Origin: Streptomyces phaeofaciens
GTDB lineage: Bacteria > Actinomycetota > Actinomycetes > Streptomycetales > Streptomycetaceae
Assembly: GCF_014648915.1 (NCBI RefSeq)
Contig: NZ_BMSA01000002.1
Coordinates: 558,001-622,000 of the forward strand
Length of the DNA stretch: 64,000 bases
Direction of reading: 5' to 3'
Numbering within the stretch: the stretch's first letter is position 1; the number at the start of each line of letters is the position of its first letter. Made by a program: the position numbers and the translations under genes. Of this stretch, positions 43,916-52,600 are shown in pieces. Under the pieces are notes generated by a model. That model was given only the letters and a program-made list of their open reading frames with translations. It made no database searches and had not been told where the DNA came from.

Positions 43916-44703
43916 ACGACACGGAAGTTCGGGAGCTGCTGGGGCGGGCCGTCGACACGGTGGCCGTGCCTCCCGGGCCGGGCGGCGAGTCCGTCTTCGC
44001 GCGGGCCGCGGCGAAGCGGCTGAGGCGGCGCACGGCGGTGACCACGGCGGCCGCCGCCGTGGTCACCGGGGGAGTCCTCCTGGGGTCCGGCCTGCTTCCC
44101 TCGACGACGTCCGCGAACGCCGGCGGCCGGGCGGCCGGATTCGAGAAGCTGCTGCCCTCGGACGTGGGAACGGTGCGCGAGGTGTCACTGGGGAGCCTGC
44201 TGCGGGGCGGGGGCGGGCCGCTGGCCGGAAAGAACGTCGGGCCCTACGACGGGGAGTACTCCGTCGCCCGGGCCGGAGGCATCGGGTACATCACCATCCA
44301 CGTGGACAAGGGCGTCAAGGGCGTCAAGGGCGTCAAGGGCGTCAAGGGCGTCGAGAAGACCGGCACCGACCCCGGGCCCGACTCGTGCGCCCTGGCCGAC
44401 CTGGCTGCGATCGCGGACCGGTGCACCAACGAGAGGATTCCCGGCGTCGGCCTGCTGTCGATCTGGGAGACGGCCGCCACGAAGTGGGCGGTCAAACAGA
44501 AGTCCGCCGGAGCACGGGCGGTGGTGGTCTCCGGCGGGGCGTTGCTCTCGGCCCGTCTGCGGCTCGACGACGGGACATTGCTCACCCTCAGTGACCTGAC
44601 CGGCTTCAGCGGGGTCCGCTCGCAGGGCCCGCCGCTGAAGACGTACCCCCTGACGCGGGCGCAGCTGCGGGAACTGGCGCTCAGCGACGAGCTGCTGCCG
44701 TAG
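43912..44703 (+). CDS. Membrane-anchored protein with GVK repeat, coupled to ECF sigma
   Basis: 263 aa: cytoplasmic N-terminus (NDTEVRELLGRAVDTVAVPP), one membrane helix (AVTTAAAAVVTGGVLLGSGL), then an extracytoplasmic domain. The N-terminal layout is that of proteins encoded after SigE-type ECF factors, possible anti-sigmas without a zinc motif. The outer domain contains five Gly-Val-Lys/Glu repeats from a perfect 9-bp DNA repeat (44311-44355) and two Cys (DSCALADLAAIADRC). Role inferred only from coupling. Confidence 0.7.
   Translation: MNDTEVRELLGRAVDTVAVPPGPGGESVFARAAAKRLRRRTAVTTAAAAVVTGGVLLGSGLLPSTTSANAGGRAAGFEKLLPSDVGTVREVSLGSLLRGGGGPLAGKNVGPYDGEYSVARAGGIGYITIHVDKGVKGVKGVKGVKGVEKTGTDPGPDSCALADLAAIADRCTNERIPGVGLLSIWETAATKWAVKQKSAGARAVVVSGGALLSARLRLDDGTLLTLSDLTGFSGVRSQGPPLKTYPLTRAQLRELALSDELLP
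44311..44355 (+). repeat. 9-bp tandem repeat GGCGTCAAG x5 inside a gene
   Basis: Five head-to-tail copies of GGCGTCAAG, the last with one change (GGCGTCGAG). The length is a multiple of three, so copy-number change would keep the frame and vary a Gly-Val-Lys linker. Confidence 0.9.
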
Positions 44704-44767
44704 GACAGGGGCGAGAGCGGCACGGGAAGGGGGCGACCGAGGAGCGCGGCACGGGAGACGGGTGACA

Positions 44768-44810
44768 CGCGGAAGGGGCGGTACGGGAACTCCGTACCGC
44801 CCCTTCCGCG
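44768..44810. terminator. Bidirectional terminator
   Basis: A perfect 19-bp stem (CGCGGAAGGGGCGGTACGG and complement) with a 5-base loop, between the ECF operon and the convergent ABC transporter operon. Confidence 0.92.
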
Positions 44811-44818
44811 TTGCCGGG

Positions 44819-45580
44819 TTACAGCACCTTGGACAGGAACGCCTGCGTCCGCTCGTGCTGCGGGTTCGTGAGAACCTCGCGCGGGTTGCCGGACTCGACG
44901 ACCACGCCGCCGTCCATGAAGACCAGGCTGTCGCCCACCTCGCGGGCGAAGCCCATCTCGTGGGTGACGACGACCATCGTCATGCCCGACTCGGCCAGGT
45001 CGCGCATGACGTCGAGGACGTCACCGACCAGCTCCGGGTCGAGGGCCGAGGTCGGCTCGTCGAACAGCATGAGCTTCGGGTCCATGGCCAGAGCCCGGGC
45101 GATCGCCACCCGCTGCTGCTGGCCGCCGGAGAGCTGCGCGGGGTAGTTGCCGGCCTTGTCGGCGAGACCGACCCGGTCCAGCAGCTCCAGCGCCCGCTGC
45201 TTGGCCTGCGCCCTGCTGACGCCCTTGACCTGCACGGGGGCCTCGACGATGTTCTCCGCCGCCGTCATGTGCGGGAACAGGTTGAACCGCTGGAACACCA
45301 TGCCGATGTCCCGGCGCTGGAGCGCGACCTCGCTGTCCTTCAGCTCGTACAGCTTGTCGCCCTTCTGGCGGTAGCCCACCAGATTCCCGTCGACGTACAG
45401 ACGGCCGGCGTTGATCTTCTCCAGGTGGTTGATGCACCTGAGGAACGTGCTCTTGCCGGAGCCGGACGGGCCGATGAGGCAGAACACCTCGCCGTTCTTG
45501 ACCTCCAGGTCGATGCCCTTGAGGACCTCGACCGCGCCGAAGGACTTGTGGACGCCCTCGGCCTTCACCATCGCGGTCAT
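44819..45580 (-). CDS. Polar amino acid ABC transporter ATPase
   Basis: 253 aa, ATP-hydrolysing subunit of a glutamate/glutamine-type importer. Walker [10 protein letters not shown], signature [16 protein letters not shown], Walker [15 protein letters not shown], switch His in [10 protein letters not shown]. Encoded last in the order binding protein, permease, ATPase; its start overlaps the permease stop. Only one permease gene is present, so the membrane channel is probably a homodimer. Confidence 0.93.
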   Translation of the reverse strand: MTAMVKAEGVHKSFGAVEVLKGIDLEVKNGEVFCLIGPSGSGKSTFLRCINHLEKINAGRLYVDGNLVGYRQKGDKLYELKDSEVALQRRDIGMVFQRFNLFPHMTAAENIVEAPVQVKGVSRAQAKQRALELLDRVGLADKAGNYPAQLSGGQQQRVAIARALAMDPKLMLFDEPTSALDPELVGDVLDVMRDLAESGMTMVVVTHEMGFAREVGDSLVFMDGGVVVESGNPREVLTNPQHERTQAFLSKVL

Positions 45581-46539
45581 GCCTTGCTCCTCGAGGATCC
45601 GAACAGGTTCGCCCTGATCTTCTGGAAGACCGTGGGCGGCAGGCTACGGCTGCTGCCGCGTGCGTAGTGACGCTCCAGGTAGTACTGGAAGACGCTGAAG
45701 ATGCTGGTCATGACCAGGTACCAGATGGAGGCGACGAACAGCAGTTCCATCACGGCGAACGACGAGGAGCCGATCACCGAGGTCGAGCGCAGCAGTTCGT
45801 TGTACGTCACCACGTACACCAGCGACGAGGTCTTCAGCATGTTGATGAACTCGTTGCCGGTCGGCGGCACGATCACGCGCATCGCCTGCGGGATGACGAT
45901 CCGGCGCAGGGTCTTGCTGTGGCTCATGCCCAGGGCGTGGGACGCCTCGGTCTGACCCTCGTCCACGGCCAGCAGGCCGGCACGGCAGATTTCGGCCATG
46001 TACGCGGCCTCGTTCAGACCCAGGCCGAGCAGGGCGCACATGAACGGCGTCATGACGTCCGTCATCTCGTCCTTGTAGATCGGCCCGAGGTTCAGCATCG
46101 GGAAGATCAGCGCCAGGTTGAACCACATCAGCAGCTGGACGTAGACCGGGGTGCCGCGGAAGAACCAGATGTACAGCCAGGAGACCGTGCTGGTCACCGG
46201 GTTCTTCGACAGCCGCATCACGGCCAGGACGACACCCAGGACCACACCGAGCACCATGGCCAGGATGCTGATCAGCAGGGTGCGGCCGGCGCCCGCGATG
46301 ACGGTGGAGTCGAACACCTTGTCGCCGACGGTGCCCCACTGGATGTCACCGTTCGCGAACGCGTTGACCAGCAGCGCGAGGAGCGCGACGACGACGACGC
46401 CGCTGACCCAGCGGCCCCAGTGGCGCACCGGGATGGCCTTGATGGCCTCCGGCGGGCCGGAGAACTCCGAGTCCTTCGAGACCGGCGGGGTGTCCTCGGG
46501 TGGTACGCCCGCCGAGGACTTCTCGAGCTTGTCAGTCAT
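45577..46539 (-). CDS. Amino acid ABC transporter permease
   Basis: 320 aa with a 40-residue hydrophilic N-terminus and about five or six helices. HisM/GlnP-type permease: [17 protein letters not shown] and the EAA-like loop [20 protein letters not shown]. Overlaps the ATPase start and lies 29 bases after the binding-protein gene. Confidence 0.92.
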   Translation of the reverse strand: MTDKLEKSSAGVPPEDTPPVSKDSEFSGPPEAIKAIPVRHWGRWVSGVVVVALLALLVNAFANGDIQWGTVGDKVFDSTVIAGAGRTLLISILAMVLGVVLGVVLAVMRLSKNPVTSTVSWLYIWFFRGTPVYVQLLMWFNLALIFPMLNLGPIYKDEMTDVMTPFMCALLGLGLNEAAYMAEICRAGLLAVDEGQTEASHALGMSHSKTLRRIVIPQAMRVIVPPTGNEFINMLKTSSLVYVVTYNELLRSTSVIGSSSFAVMELLFVASIWYLVMTSIFSVFQYYLERHYARGSSRSLPPTVFQKIRANLFGSSRSKA

Positions 46540-46568
46540 GGGGACTGCCCTTCAGAAGTGCGGGTGGA

Positions 46569-47534
46569 TCACTTGCCGCTGTTGATCGCGGCTTCCTTGA
46601 TCGCGCCGCTCTCGGCGCCCCACTTCTCCAGGACCTTCTGGTACGAGCCGTCCTTGATGATCGCGTCGACGGCTTCCTTCAGCGCGTCGCGCAGCTGGGT
46701 GTTCTTCTTGTCGACGACGATGCCGAACGGAGCGGCCTCGTACTGCTTGTCGAGGACCTCGAAGGTGTTGCCGCCGCCGGCCTTGCGGGCCAGGTCCACG
46801 GCGACCGGGTAGTCGTTGACGCCGGCCACGGCACCGCCGGACTTCACGCGGGTCTGGGCCTCGGTGTCGTTCTCGAAGGACTCGATCTTGATGGCCTTCT
46901 TGCCGCCGTCCGTGCACTTCGCGGACTGCGTCTTGAGGGCCTCCTCGTACGTGGTGCCCCGCTGCACCGCCACGGTCCGGCCGCAGAGGTCGTCCAGGGA
47001 GGTGATGCCCTCGGGGTTGCCCTTCTTGACGTAGATGGCCGTGCCGGCGGTGAAGTAGTCGACGAAGTCGACACCCTCGCCGAGCTTCTTGCCGCTGTCG
47101 TCCAGGCCTTCCTGGCGCTGCTTGTTGTCCGTGATCGACGACATCGCGATGTCGTAGCGGCCGGTGTTGACCGCGGTGATCAGGGTGTCGAAGCCGCCCG
47201 AGGTGAACTTGAAGTCGACGCCGAGCTGCTTGCCGAGGGCGGCCGCGATGTCGGGGTCGACACCGACGATCTTGCCGTTGTCGACGGACTCCATGGGGGC
47301 GTACTCGGCGTTGGTGCCGACCTGGATGACGCCGCTCTTCTGGATGTCCGCGGGCAGCTTGGAGAAGAGGGGGGCGGTGCTGGCGTTGCCCGTCGCGTCG
47401 GAGGTGCTGTCACCGCCGCCTTCGGTCTGGTCACCACAGGCGGAGAGGAGCAGGGCGCCCGCGACCGCGAGGGATCCGACCGTTGCCAGGCGGGTCCGCG
47501 AGGCGGTCGTGCGTCGGGTGGAGCGTGCGGTCAT
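46569..47534 (-). CDS. Amino acid ABC transporter substrate-binding lipoprotein
   Basis: 321 aa. Signal peptide with lipobox LLSAC (lipid Cys33), then a family 3 solute-binding fold (VIQVGTNAEYAPMESVDNGK, ...FDTLITAVNTGRYDIAMSSI). Likely binds a polar amino acid such as glutamate or glutamine; the ligand is inferred from family. GGAGG precedes the ATG. First gene of the operon. Confidence 0.92.
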   Translation of the reverse strand: MTARSTRRTTASRTRLATVGSLAVAGALLLSACGDQTEGGGDSTSDATGNASTAPLFSKLPADIQKSGVIQVGTNAEYAPMESVDNGKIVGVDPDIAAALGKQLGVDFKFTSGGFDTLITAVNTGRYDIAMSSITDNKQRQEGLDDSGKKLGEGVDFVDYFTAGTAIYVKKGNPEGITSLDDLCGRTVAVQRGTTYEEALKTQSAKCTDGGKKAIKIESFENDTEAQTRVKSGGAVAGVNDYPVAVDLARKAGGGNTFEVLDKQYEAAPFGIVVDKKNTQLRDALKEAVDAIIKDGSYQKVLEKWGAESGAIKEAAINSGK

Positions 47535-47560
47535 GGTGGGTTCCTCCGGCGGATGGATGG

Positions 47561-47596
47561 AATGCCGATGGGTCGACAAATGCCGATGGGTCGACG
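47561..47596. repeat. 18-bp direct repeat in ABC operon leader
   Basis: AATGCCGATGGGTCGACA occurs twice head to tail (47561-47578 and 47579-47596, last base differing), 27 bases upstream of the binding-protein start. Confidence 0.8.
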
Positions 47597-47829
47597 AGAA
47601 CACACACCTTCGGGTGTCGCGACCTCGTGTGATTACGGCATCTTGCCATTCGGACTACGCCATTCAGGGGGCCAGCTATGTCAAAATCGGATAACGGGCC
47701 ACCCCCGAACCGCACCAGTCCGGTACATCACGGCCGGACGGAGCCGGACCATCTGCGGGAATCTCCCGTTCCGGCCGAAAGATCTTCGGTTCATCTCACC
47801 ATGTGATCGCCACTGATGCGGCCTGTCCG

Positions 47830-47862
47830 TTGACTTGAGTCTGTGTCAAGAGTCTTGTCAAG
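47830..47862. promoter_or_regulatory. TTGAC/GTCAAG half-site cluster upstream of malic enzyme
   Basis: TTGACTTGA (47830-47838), TCAAG (47846-47850) and CTTGTCAAG (47854-47862) form overlapping inverted and direct repeats about 330 bases before the malic enzyme start. Possible operator array; regulator unknown. Confidence 0.3.
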
Positions 47863-48188
47863 GCCCCGTCCGATGGTTGTCCACTTCTCCCCGCATGAGT
47901 CATGTCACTGGGATACGACTGCGGGGCGGGTGCGGCGTGGCTGCGCGGTGCGGACTGTAGGAGTCCTGCAAGGGACGCCATGTGACCTTGCACGAATGGA
48001 CTCGTCGGCTGTGGTCTCCGTCCGGTAAGAAGGTTCTTTACACCCCTCATCCGGGGCTCAGGGCGCGTGTGCGGCGCGCCCGACGCGCAGGCGCTCGTAC
48101 GCATCACCTCTGGGCTCTGCGCGGCGCCCGCCCACTCCTCACCAGGAGTGGCCACCCTCAACCATGAACACCTAAGGGGTAAAAAACA

Positions 48189-49418
48189 GTGGCAGCGGAG
48201 ATCGTCAATCCTCGCAGCGATAGCGCGGACCATGCGGGCCAGGAGGGCGGTGCGGAGCCCCTCGACTCGTTCGATCCGGCGTTCGCGCTGCACCGGGGCG
48301 GAAAGATGGCCGTGCAGGCCACCGTCCCGATCCGTGACAAGGACGACCTGTCCCTCGCGTACACCCCCGGCGTCGCGCGCGTGTGCACCGCGATCGCGGA
48401 ACAGCCGGACCTGGTGAACGACTACACCTGGAAGTCCTCGGTCGTCGCCGTCGTCACCGACGGTACGGCCGTGCTGGGACTCGGCGACATCGGCCCGGAG
48501 GCCTCCCTTCCCGTGATGGAGGGCAAGGCCATCCTCTTCAAGCAGTTCGGCGGAGTGGACGCGGTCCCGATCGCGCTCGCCTGCACGGACGTGGACGAGA
48601 TCATCGAGACGGTGGTGCGCCTCGCACCCTCGTTCGGCGGAGTGAACCTGGAGGACATCTCGGCACCGCGGTGCTTCGAGATCGAGCGCAGGCTCCAGGA
48701 GGCCCTCGACATCCCGGTCTTCCACGACGACCAGCACGGTACGGCGGTCGTGACGCTGGCGGCGCTGCGGAACGCGGCGCGGCTGAGCGGGCGGGCCGTC
48801 GGTGACCTGCGGGCCGTCATCTCGGGCGCCGGCGCGGCCGGCGTCGCCATCGCGAAGATGCTGGTCGAGGCCGGTATCGGGGACGTGGCGGTGGCCGACC
48901 GCAAGGGCATCGTGTCGGCGGACCGGCAGGACCTGACCGACGTCAAGCGCGAGCTGGCCGGGTTCACCAACAAGGCCGGGCTGTCCGGCTCCCTCGAGGA
49001 CGCGCTGGCCGGCGCGGACGTCTTCATCGGCGTCTCCGGCGGTACGGTCCCGGAGGAGGCGGTGGCCTCGATGGCCGAGGGCGCGTTCGTCTTCGCCATG
49101 GCCAACCCGAACCCCGAGGTGCACCCGGACGTCGCCCACAAGTACGCGGCGGTCGTCGCGACCGGGCGGTCGGACTTCCCGAACCAGATCAACAACGTGC
49201 TGGCGTTCCCGGGGATCTTCGCGGGCGCGCTCCAGGTGCGGGCGTCCCGGATCACCGAGGGTATGAAGATCGCGGCGGCGGAGGCGCTGGCGGGTGTCGT
49301 CGGTGACGACCTCTCCGCGGACTACGTGATTCCGTCGCCCTTCGACGAGCGGGTCGCTCCCGCGGTGACGGCCGCGGTCGCCGCCGCTGCCCGTGCCGAG
49401 GGTGTCGCGCGTCGCTGA
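48189..49418 (+). CDS. Malic enzyme (malate dehydrogenase, oxaloacetate-decarboxylating)
   Basis: 409 aa. Converts malate to pyruvate and CO2 with reduction of NAD(P). Features: AYTPGVARVC near the active site, FHDDQHGTAVV with metal-binding Asp residues, and the dinucleotide-binding GAGAAGVAIAKMLVEAG. It is the short bacterial form. The S. coelicolor gene at the equivalent place is described as NADP-dependent; cofactor choice here is by analogy. GTG start preceded by AAGGGG. Ends at a classical terminator. Confidence 0.92.
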   Translation: MAAEIVNPRSDSADHAGQEGGAEPLDSFDPAFALHRGGKMAVQATVPIRDKDDLSLAYTPGVARVCTAIAEQPDLVNDYTWKSSVVAVVTDGTAVLGLGDIGPEASLPVMEGKAILFKQFGGVDAVPIALACTDVDEIIETVVRLAPSFGGVNLEDISAPRCFEIERRLQEALDIPVFHDDQHGTAVVTLAALRNAARLSGRAVGDLRAVISGAGAAGVAIAKMLVEAGIGDVAVADRKGIVSADRQDLTDVKRELAGFTNKAGLSGSLEDALAGADVFIGVSGGTVPEEAVASMAEGAFVFAMANPNPEVHPDVAHKYAAVVATGRSDFPNQINNVLAFPGIFAGALQVRASRITEGMKIAAAEALAGVVGDDLSADYVIPSPFDERVAPAVTAAVAAAARAEGVARR

Positions 49419-49427
49419 TGTGCCTCG

Positions 49428-49465
49428 AATGGCCCCGTCCGTTCGGGCGGGGCCATTTCTTTGCC
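49428..49465 (+). terminator. Terminator of malic enzyme gene
   Basis: A 13-bp stem (AATGGCCCCGTCC with one G-T pair) with a 4-base loop, then TTTCTTTG: one of the few hairpins here followed by a T-rich tail. Confidence 0.85.
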
Positions 49466-49616
49466 CACCCGCTGGCCCGTTCGGGTGAGCGGCGTGCGCC
49501 GGGTGTGCCGGGAGCCCGACCGGCCGGCGCCGGCCGGTCGGCCACGACGGGAACGCCGTTGCGCAAGAGGGCATGTCTCACAGTGGCCCCCGGTTTCCCC
49601 CACCCCTCCCGGCCCC

Positions 49617-49622
49617 TATCGT
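49617..49622 (+). promoter_or_regulatory. -10 box of leaderless oxidoreductase gene
   Basis: TATCGT, seven bases, then ATG at 49630. Confidence 0.4.
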
Positions 49623-49629
49623 CAGGGAC

Positions 49630-50595
49630 ATGTTCGCCGTCTACGCCGCCCGAATCGACCGCGACCAGCCGCTTTCCGGACTGGAGTTGGGGGAGCGACC
49701 GGCCCCCGAGGCCCGTCCCGGCTGGAGTACCGTCCAGGTCCGGGCCGCCTCCCTCAACCATCACGACCTCTGGTCCCTGCGCGGCGTCGGCCTCGCCGAG
49801 GACAAGCTGCCGATGATCCTCGGCTGCGACGCCGCCGGTGTCGACGAGGACGGCAACGAGGTCGTCCTGCACTCCGTCATCGGCCAGAGCGGCCACGGCG
49901 TCGGCCCCAGGGAACCCCGGTCCATCCTCACGGAGCGCTACCAGGGCACCTTCGCCGAGCAGGTCGCCGTTCCGACCTGGAACATCCTGCCCAAGCCCAG
50001 GGAGCTGTCCTTCGCGGAGGCCGCCTGTCTGCCCACCGCCTGGCTGACGGCCTACCGGATGCTCTTCACCAACGCGGGCGTACGGCCCGGTGACTCCGTG
50101 CTCGTGCAGGGCGCCGGGGGTGGGGTCGCCACCGCCGCGATCGTGCTGGGCAAGGCCGCCGGGCTGCGGGTCTTCGCGACCAGCCGGGACGAGGCCAAGC
50201 GGAAGCGGGCGCTGGAGCTGGGTGCCGTGGAGGCGGTGGAGCCGGGGGCGCGGCTGCCTCAGCGGGTGGACGCCGTCATCGAGACCGTCGGCGCCGCCAC
50301 CTGGTCCCACTCGGTGAAGTCGCTGCGGCCGGGCGGCACGCTCGTGATCTCCGGCGCGACGAGCGGTGACCGGCCCTCGCACGCCGAGCTGACCCGGATC
50401 TTCTTCCTGGAGCTGAAGGTCGTCGGCTCCACCATGGGGACCAAGGACGAGCTGGAGGATCTGCTCTCCTTCTGCGCCGCCACCGGGGTCCGCCCCGTGA
50501 TCGACGAGATGCTCCCGCTGGACCGCGCCCGTGAGGGGTTCGAGCGCCTCGCGTCCGGCGATCAGTTCGGCAAGATCGTGCTCACGCACTCCTGA
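49630..50595 (+). CDS. Zinc-independent medium-chain (quinone oxidoreductase-type) reductase
   Basis: 321 aa MDR-superfamily oxidoreductase. Substrate-domain start VRAASLNHHDLWSLRGVG, and the coenzyme-binding motif VLVQGAGGGVATAAIVLGKA. The catalytic-zinc Cys/His set of alcohol dehydrogenases is absent, so a quinone/enoyl reductase role with NADPH is more likely. ATG 49630 was chosen because homology begins there and a leaderless -10 precedes it; the frame is open 19 codons further up. Confidence 0.85.
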   Translation: MFAVYAARIDRDQPLSGLELGERPAPEARPGWSTVQVRAASLNHHDLWSLRGVGLAEDKLPMILGCDAAGVDEDGNEVVLHSVIGQSGHGVGPREPRSILTERYQGTFAEQVAVPTWNILPKPRELSFAEAACLPTAWLTAYRMLFTNAGVRPGDSVLVQGAGGGVATAAIVLGKAAGLRVFATSRDEAKRKRALELGAVEAVEPGARLPQRVDAVIETVGAATWSHSVKSLRPGGTLVISGATSGDRPSHAELTRIFFLELKVVGSTMGTKDELEDLLSFCAATGVRPVIDEMLPLDRAREGFERLASGDQFGKIVLTHS

Positions 50596-50652
50596 CGGTC
50601 GTCGCGCCGGGCGCGCCGCGCCTCGCTCTTCGCCCCTGCGTCCTTCGCCGTG

Positions 50653-50683
50653 AGGCGGGTCCGGAAACCCGGGCCCGCCTTTT
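50653..50683 (+). terminator. Terminator of oxidoreductase gene
   Basis: A 12-bp stem (AGGCGGGTCCGG with one G-T pair), loop AAAC, followed by TTT. Confidence 0.8.
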
Positions 50684-50696
50684 GCGTCCCCGGATT

Positions 50697-50740
50697 GTCA
50701 ACCACGGTTGACGCCCCCGCTCTTGTCAATGTAAGTTGAC
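50697..50740. promoter_or_regulatory. Two 16-bp TTGAC palindromic operators
   Basis: GTCAACCACGGTTGAC (50697-50712, 7-bp perfect arms) and GTCAATGTAAGTTGAC (50725-50740), spaced 28 bp start to start and ending three bases before the HTH gene ATG. They probably bind the HTH protein itself and cover its promoter. Confidence 0.7.
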
Positions 50741-50743
50741 GCC

Positions 50744-50953
50744 ATGACCGAAGCAACGGATCTCGCCGAGCGCGCCGGCGACCGCGATCCACGGGTCGGA
50801 CTGCGTGCCGTCGCCGCACTGCGCCGGCTGCTGGAACAGCTGGAGGCGGTGCAGGTGCGCAGTGCGCGCAACCAGGGCTGGTCGTGGCAGGAGATCGCCG
50901 CGGAACTCGGAGTCAGCCGGCAGGCCGTCCACAAGAAGCACGGGAGGCAGTGA
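50744..50953 (+). CDS. Small helix-turn-helix protein
   Basis: 69 aa, almost entirely helical: a 40-residue arm (LRAVAALRRLLEQLEAVQVR) and a C-terminal HTH, WSWQEIAAELGVSRQAVHKK. It overlaps the Clp-N gene by TGATG and follows two palindromes, which suggests an autoregulator of this pair. No ribosome site is obvious; the second palindrome runs up to the start codon. Confidence 0.82.
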   Translation: MTEATDLAERAGDRDPRVGLRAVAALRRLLEQLEAVQVRSARNQGWSWQEIAAELGVSRQAVHKKHGRQ

Positions 50954-51516
50954 TGTTCGAGCGGTTCACGAAGGACGCCCGGGACGTGGTGCGCGGTGCG
51001 GTCGAGCACTGCGAGGGGGCGGGGGTCAGGACCGTCGACGTCGAGCATCTGCTGCTGGCGCTGCTGGACCGTGAGGCGAGCCGCGCGTCGTTCGCGCTGG
51101 CCGCCCTCGGGCTCGCCGAGCGCAAGGACTCGGTGCGCACGGCGCTGGACGAGACCCGCCGGCGGGCGGGCCTGTCCCGCGCCGAGACCGAGGCCCTCGC
51201 GGGGCTGGGCATCGACGTCTCGGAGATCGTCTCCCGGGTCGAGGAGGTGCACGGCGCCGGCGCGATGTCGGGCGACGGGAAGAGCGGGGGCCGGTGGGGC
51301 GGGCGCCCCGGCTTCGGCCGGGAGGCCAAGCGCATCCTGGAACAGTCCCTGCGGATGGCCATGGCCCGCCGTGAGCGGTTCATCGGTGACGAGCACATCC
51401 TGCTCGCGATGACCGTCACCCCCGGACCGGCCGCCGAGGTGCTCGCCGACCACGGGGTGACCCATGCATCCCTGACCCGGGTGCTGGGCGCCGGGGGAGA
51501 GGCCCGGGCCGGCTGA
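50953..51516 (+). CDS. Clp N-terminal domain protein without ATPase
   Basis: 187 aa: a double Clp-N (ClpA/ClpC amino-terminal) repeat, FERFTKDARDVVRGAVEHCE with VEHLLLALLD, then FGREAKRILEQSLRMAMARR with DEHILLAMTV. The AAA+ modules of ClpC are absent. Family knowledge: Clp-N domains bind substrates, adaptors or phospho-arginine; a free copy could act as an adaptor or a decoy for ClpC. Gly-rich linker between repeats. Coupled to the HTH gene. Confidence 0.88.
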   Translation: MFERFTKDARDVVRGAVEHCEGAGVRTVDVEHLLLALLDREASRASFALAALGLAERKDSVRTALDETRRRAGLSRAETEALAGLGIDVSEIVSRVEEVHGAGAMSGDGKSGGRWGGRPGFGREAKRILEQSLRMAMARRERFIGDEHILLAMTVTPGPAAEVLADHGVTHASLTRVLGAGGEARAG

Positions 51517-51534
51517 CCCGGCCCGCCCTCGGCC

Positions 51535-52599
51535 TCAGCTCTTCGGCGACCGCAGTATCACCCCGATATGGGCCGCCGCCGTCGACAAGTGGCGGCGGGC
51601 GTCCCGGAGTTGGTCCGGGGTGACGCCGTGGTCGCGGGCCGCGTCACGGATGTCGTCGCGGAAGCGGTCGAGGAGACGGTCGAGGTCGCGCGCCGGGTCG
51701 CCGCTGGAGTCCTCGTGGGCCCAGGCCGGTTCGTACCCGGCGGGGAAGTCCTCCGGGGTGCGGGAGTACTCGGGGGTCCGGTCCGCCGAGGGCGGGGTCG
51801 CCGACGGCGGGGCCGTCGCCGTCGGCTCCTTGTCGGCGGCGGTGCGGCCGAACCCGAAGTCGCGGCCGAAGTCCTTTCCGAACTCGCCGAACTCCTTGGC
51901 CAGTTCGGTCAGCCCCTCGCGGACGCCCGTCGGCCAGTCGCCGCGCGCGAAGTGGTCCTGGACCTGCTCCTGGACGCGGCGCGCTATGCGCTGCACCTCC
52001 TCCTGGGCCTGGGCGGCGGCGCGGTCCTGGGCCTCCTTGGCCTGGCGGCGGGCCCGCTGGGCCTCGTCACGGGCGCGGCGGCTCTCGTCCTTCGCCCGGC
52101 GGGCCTGCTCCTTCCACTCCAGCTTGACGCGGCGCATCTCCTCCTTGGCGGCACGCCATGCCTCCTTGTCGCCGTACTCCTGCTCCCCGGCGGGGCCCGC
52201 CCCGGTCCCCTGCCGGGTCTCGGAGGCCGCCGCCCGCATCTCGCGGCGCAGATCGCCGGCCGCGCCGCGCACATCGGCCCGGATCTCCGCGGCCAGCTCC
52301 GCCACCGACTCGCGGATCTCCAGCTCCAGGTCGGCCAGTTCACCGCTGCGGTCGGCCAGCTCGGCCCGGCCCGCGTCGGTGATCGCGTAGACCTTGCGGC
52401 CGCCCTCGGTGGTGTGGGTGACGAGACCCTCGGCCTCCAGCTTGGCCAGCCGCGGGTACACCGTGCCCGCCGACGGGGCGTACAGCCCCTGGAAGCGTTC
52501 CTCCAGGAGGCGGATCACCTCGTAGCCGTGGCGTGGGGCTTCGTCCAGCAGCTTCAGCAGGTAGAGGCGGAGGCGGCCGTGGGCGAAGACGGGAGGCAT
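51535..52599 (-). CDS. PadR family transcriptional regulator, long form
   Basis: 354 aa. The PadR winged helix (LRLYLLKLLDEAPRHGYEVI to GRKVYAITDAGRAELADRS) is at 8-95, followed by an unusually long charged coiled-coil (KEEMRRVKLEWKEQARRAKD, RRARDEAQRARRQAKEAQDR) and a C-terminal helical segment. Typical PadR proteins are 110-200 aa. One base after the DUF4097 stop; same operon. The palindrome at 53563 is its likely operator. Confidence 0.88.
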   Translation of the reverse strand: MPPVFAHGRLRLYLLKLLDEAPRHGYEVIRLLEERFQGLYAPSAGTVYPRLAKLEAEGLVTHTTEGGRKVYAITDAGRAELADRSGELADLELEIRESVAELAAEIRADVRGAAGDLRREMRAAASETRQGTGAGPAGEQEYGDKEAWRAAKEEMRRVKLEWKEQARRAKDESRRARDEAQRARRQAKEAQDRAAAQAQEEVQRIARRVQEQVQDHFARGDWPTGVREGLTELAKEFGEFGKDFGRDFGFGRTAADKEPTATAPPSATPPSADRTPEYSRTPEDFPAGYEPAWAHEDSSGDPARDLDRLLDRFRDDIRDAARDHGVTPDQLRDARRHLSTAAAHIGVILRSPKS

Positions 52600-52600
52600 G

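Larger units (their letters stand above)
47535..48188. other. Divergent promoter region, amino acid ABC / malic enzyme
   Basis: 654 bases with no credible gene. On the minus strand a TTGACA (47684-47679) could be the -35 for the ABC operon, though no good -10 follows. The leader holds a 5-bp hairpin (47604-47617) and an 18-bp direct repeat (47561-47596). Toward malic enzyme there is a cluster of TTGAC and GTCAAG half-sites (47830-47862). Confidence 0.5.

Noticed and set aside
44311..44355. Possible CRISPR-like array
   Set aside because: Contiguous 9-bp copies with no spacers, inside a gene.
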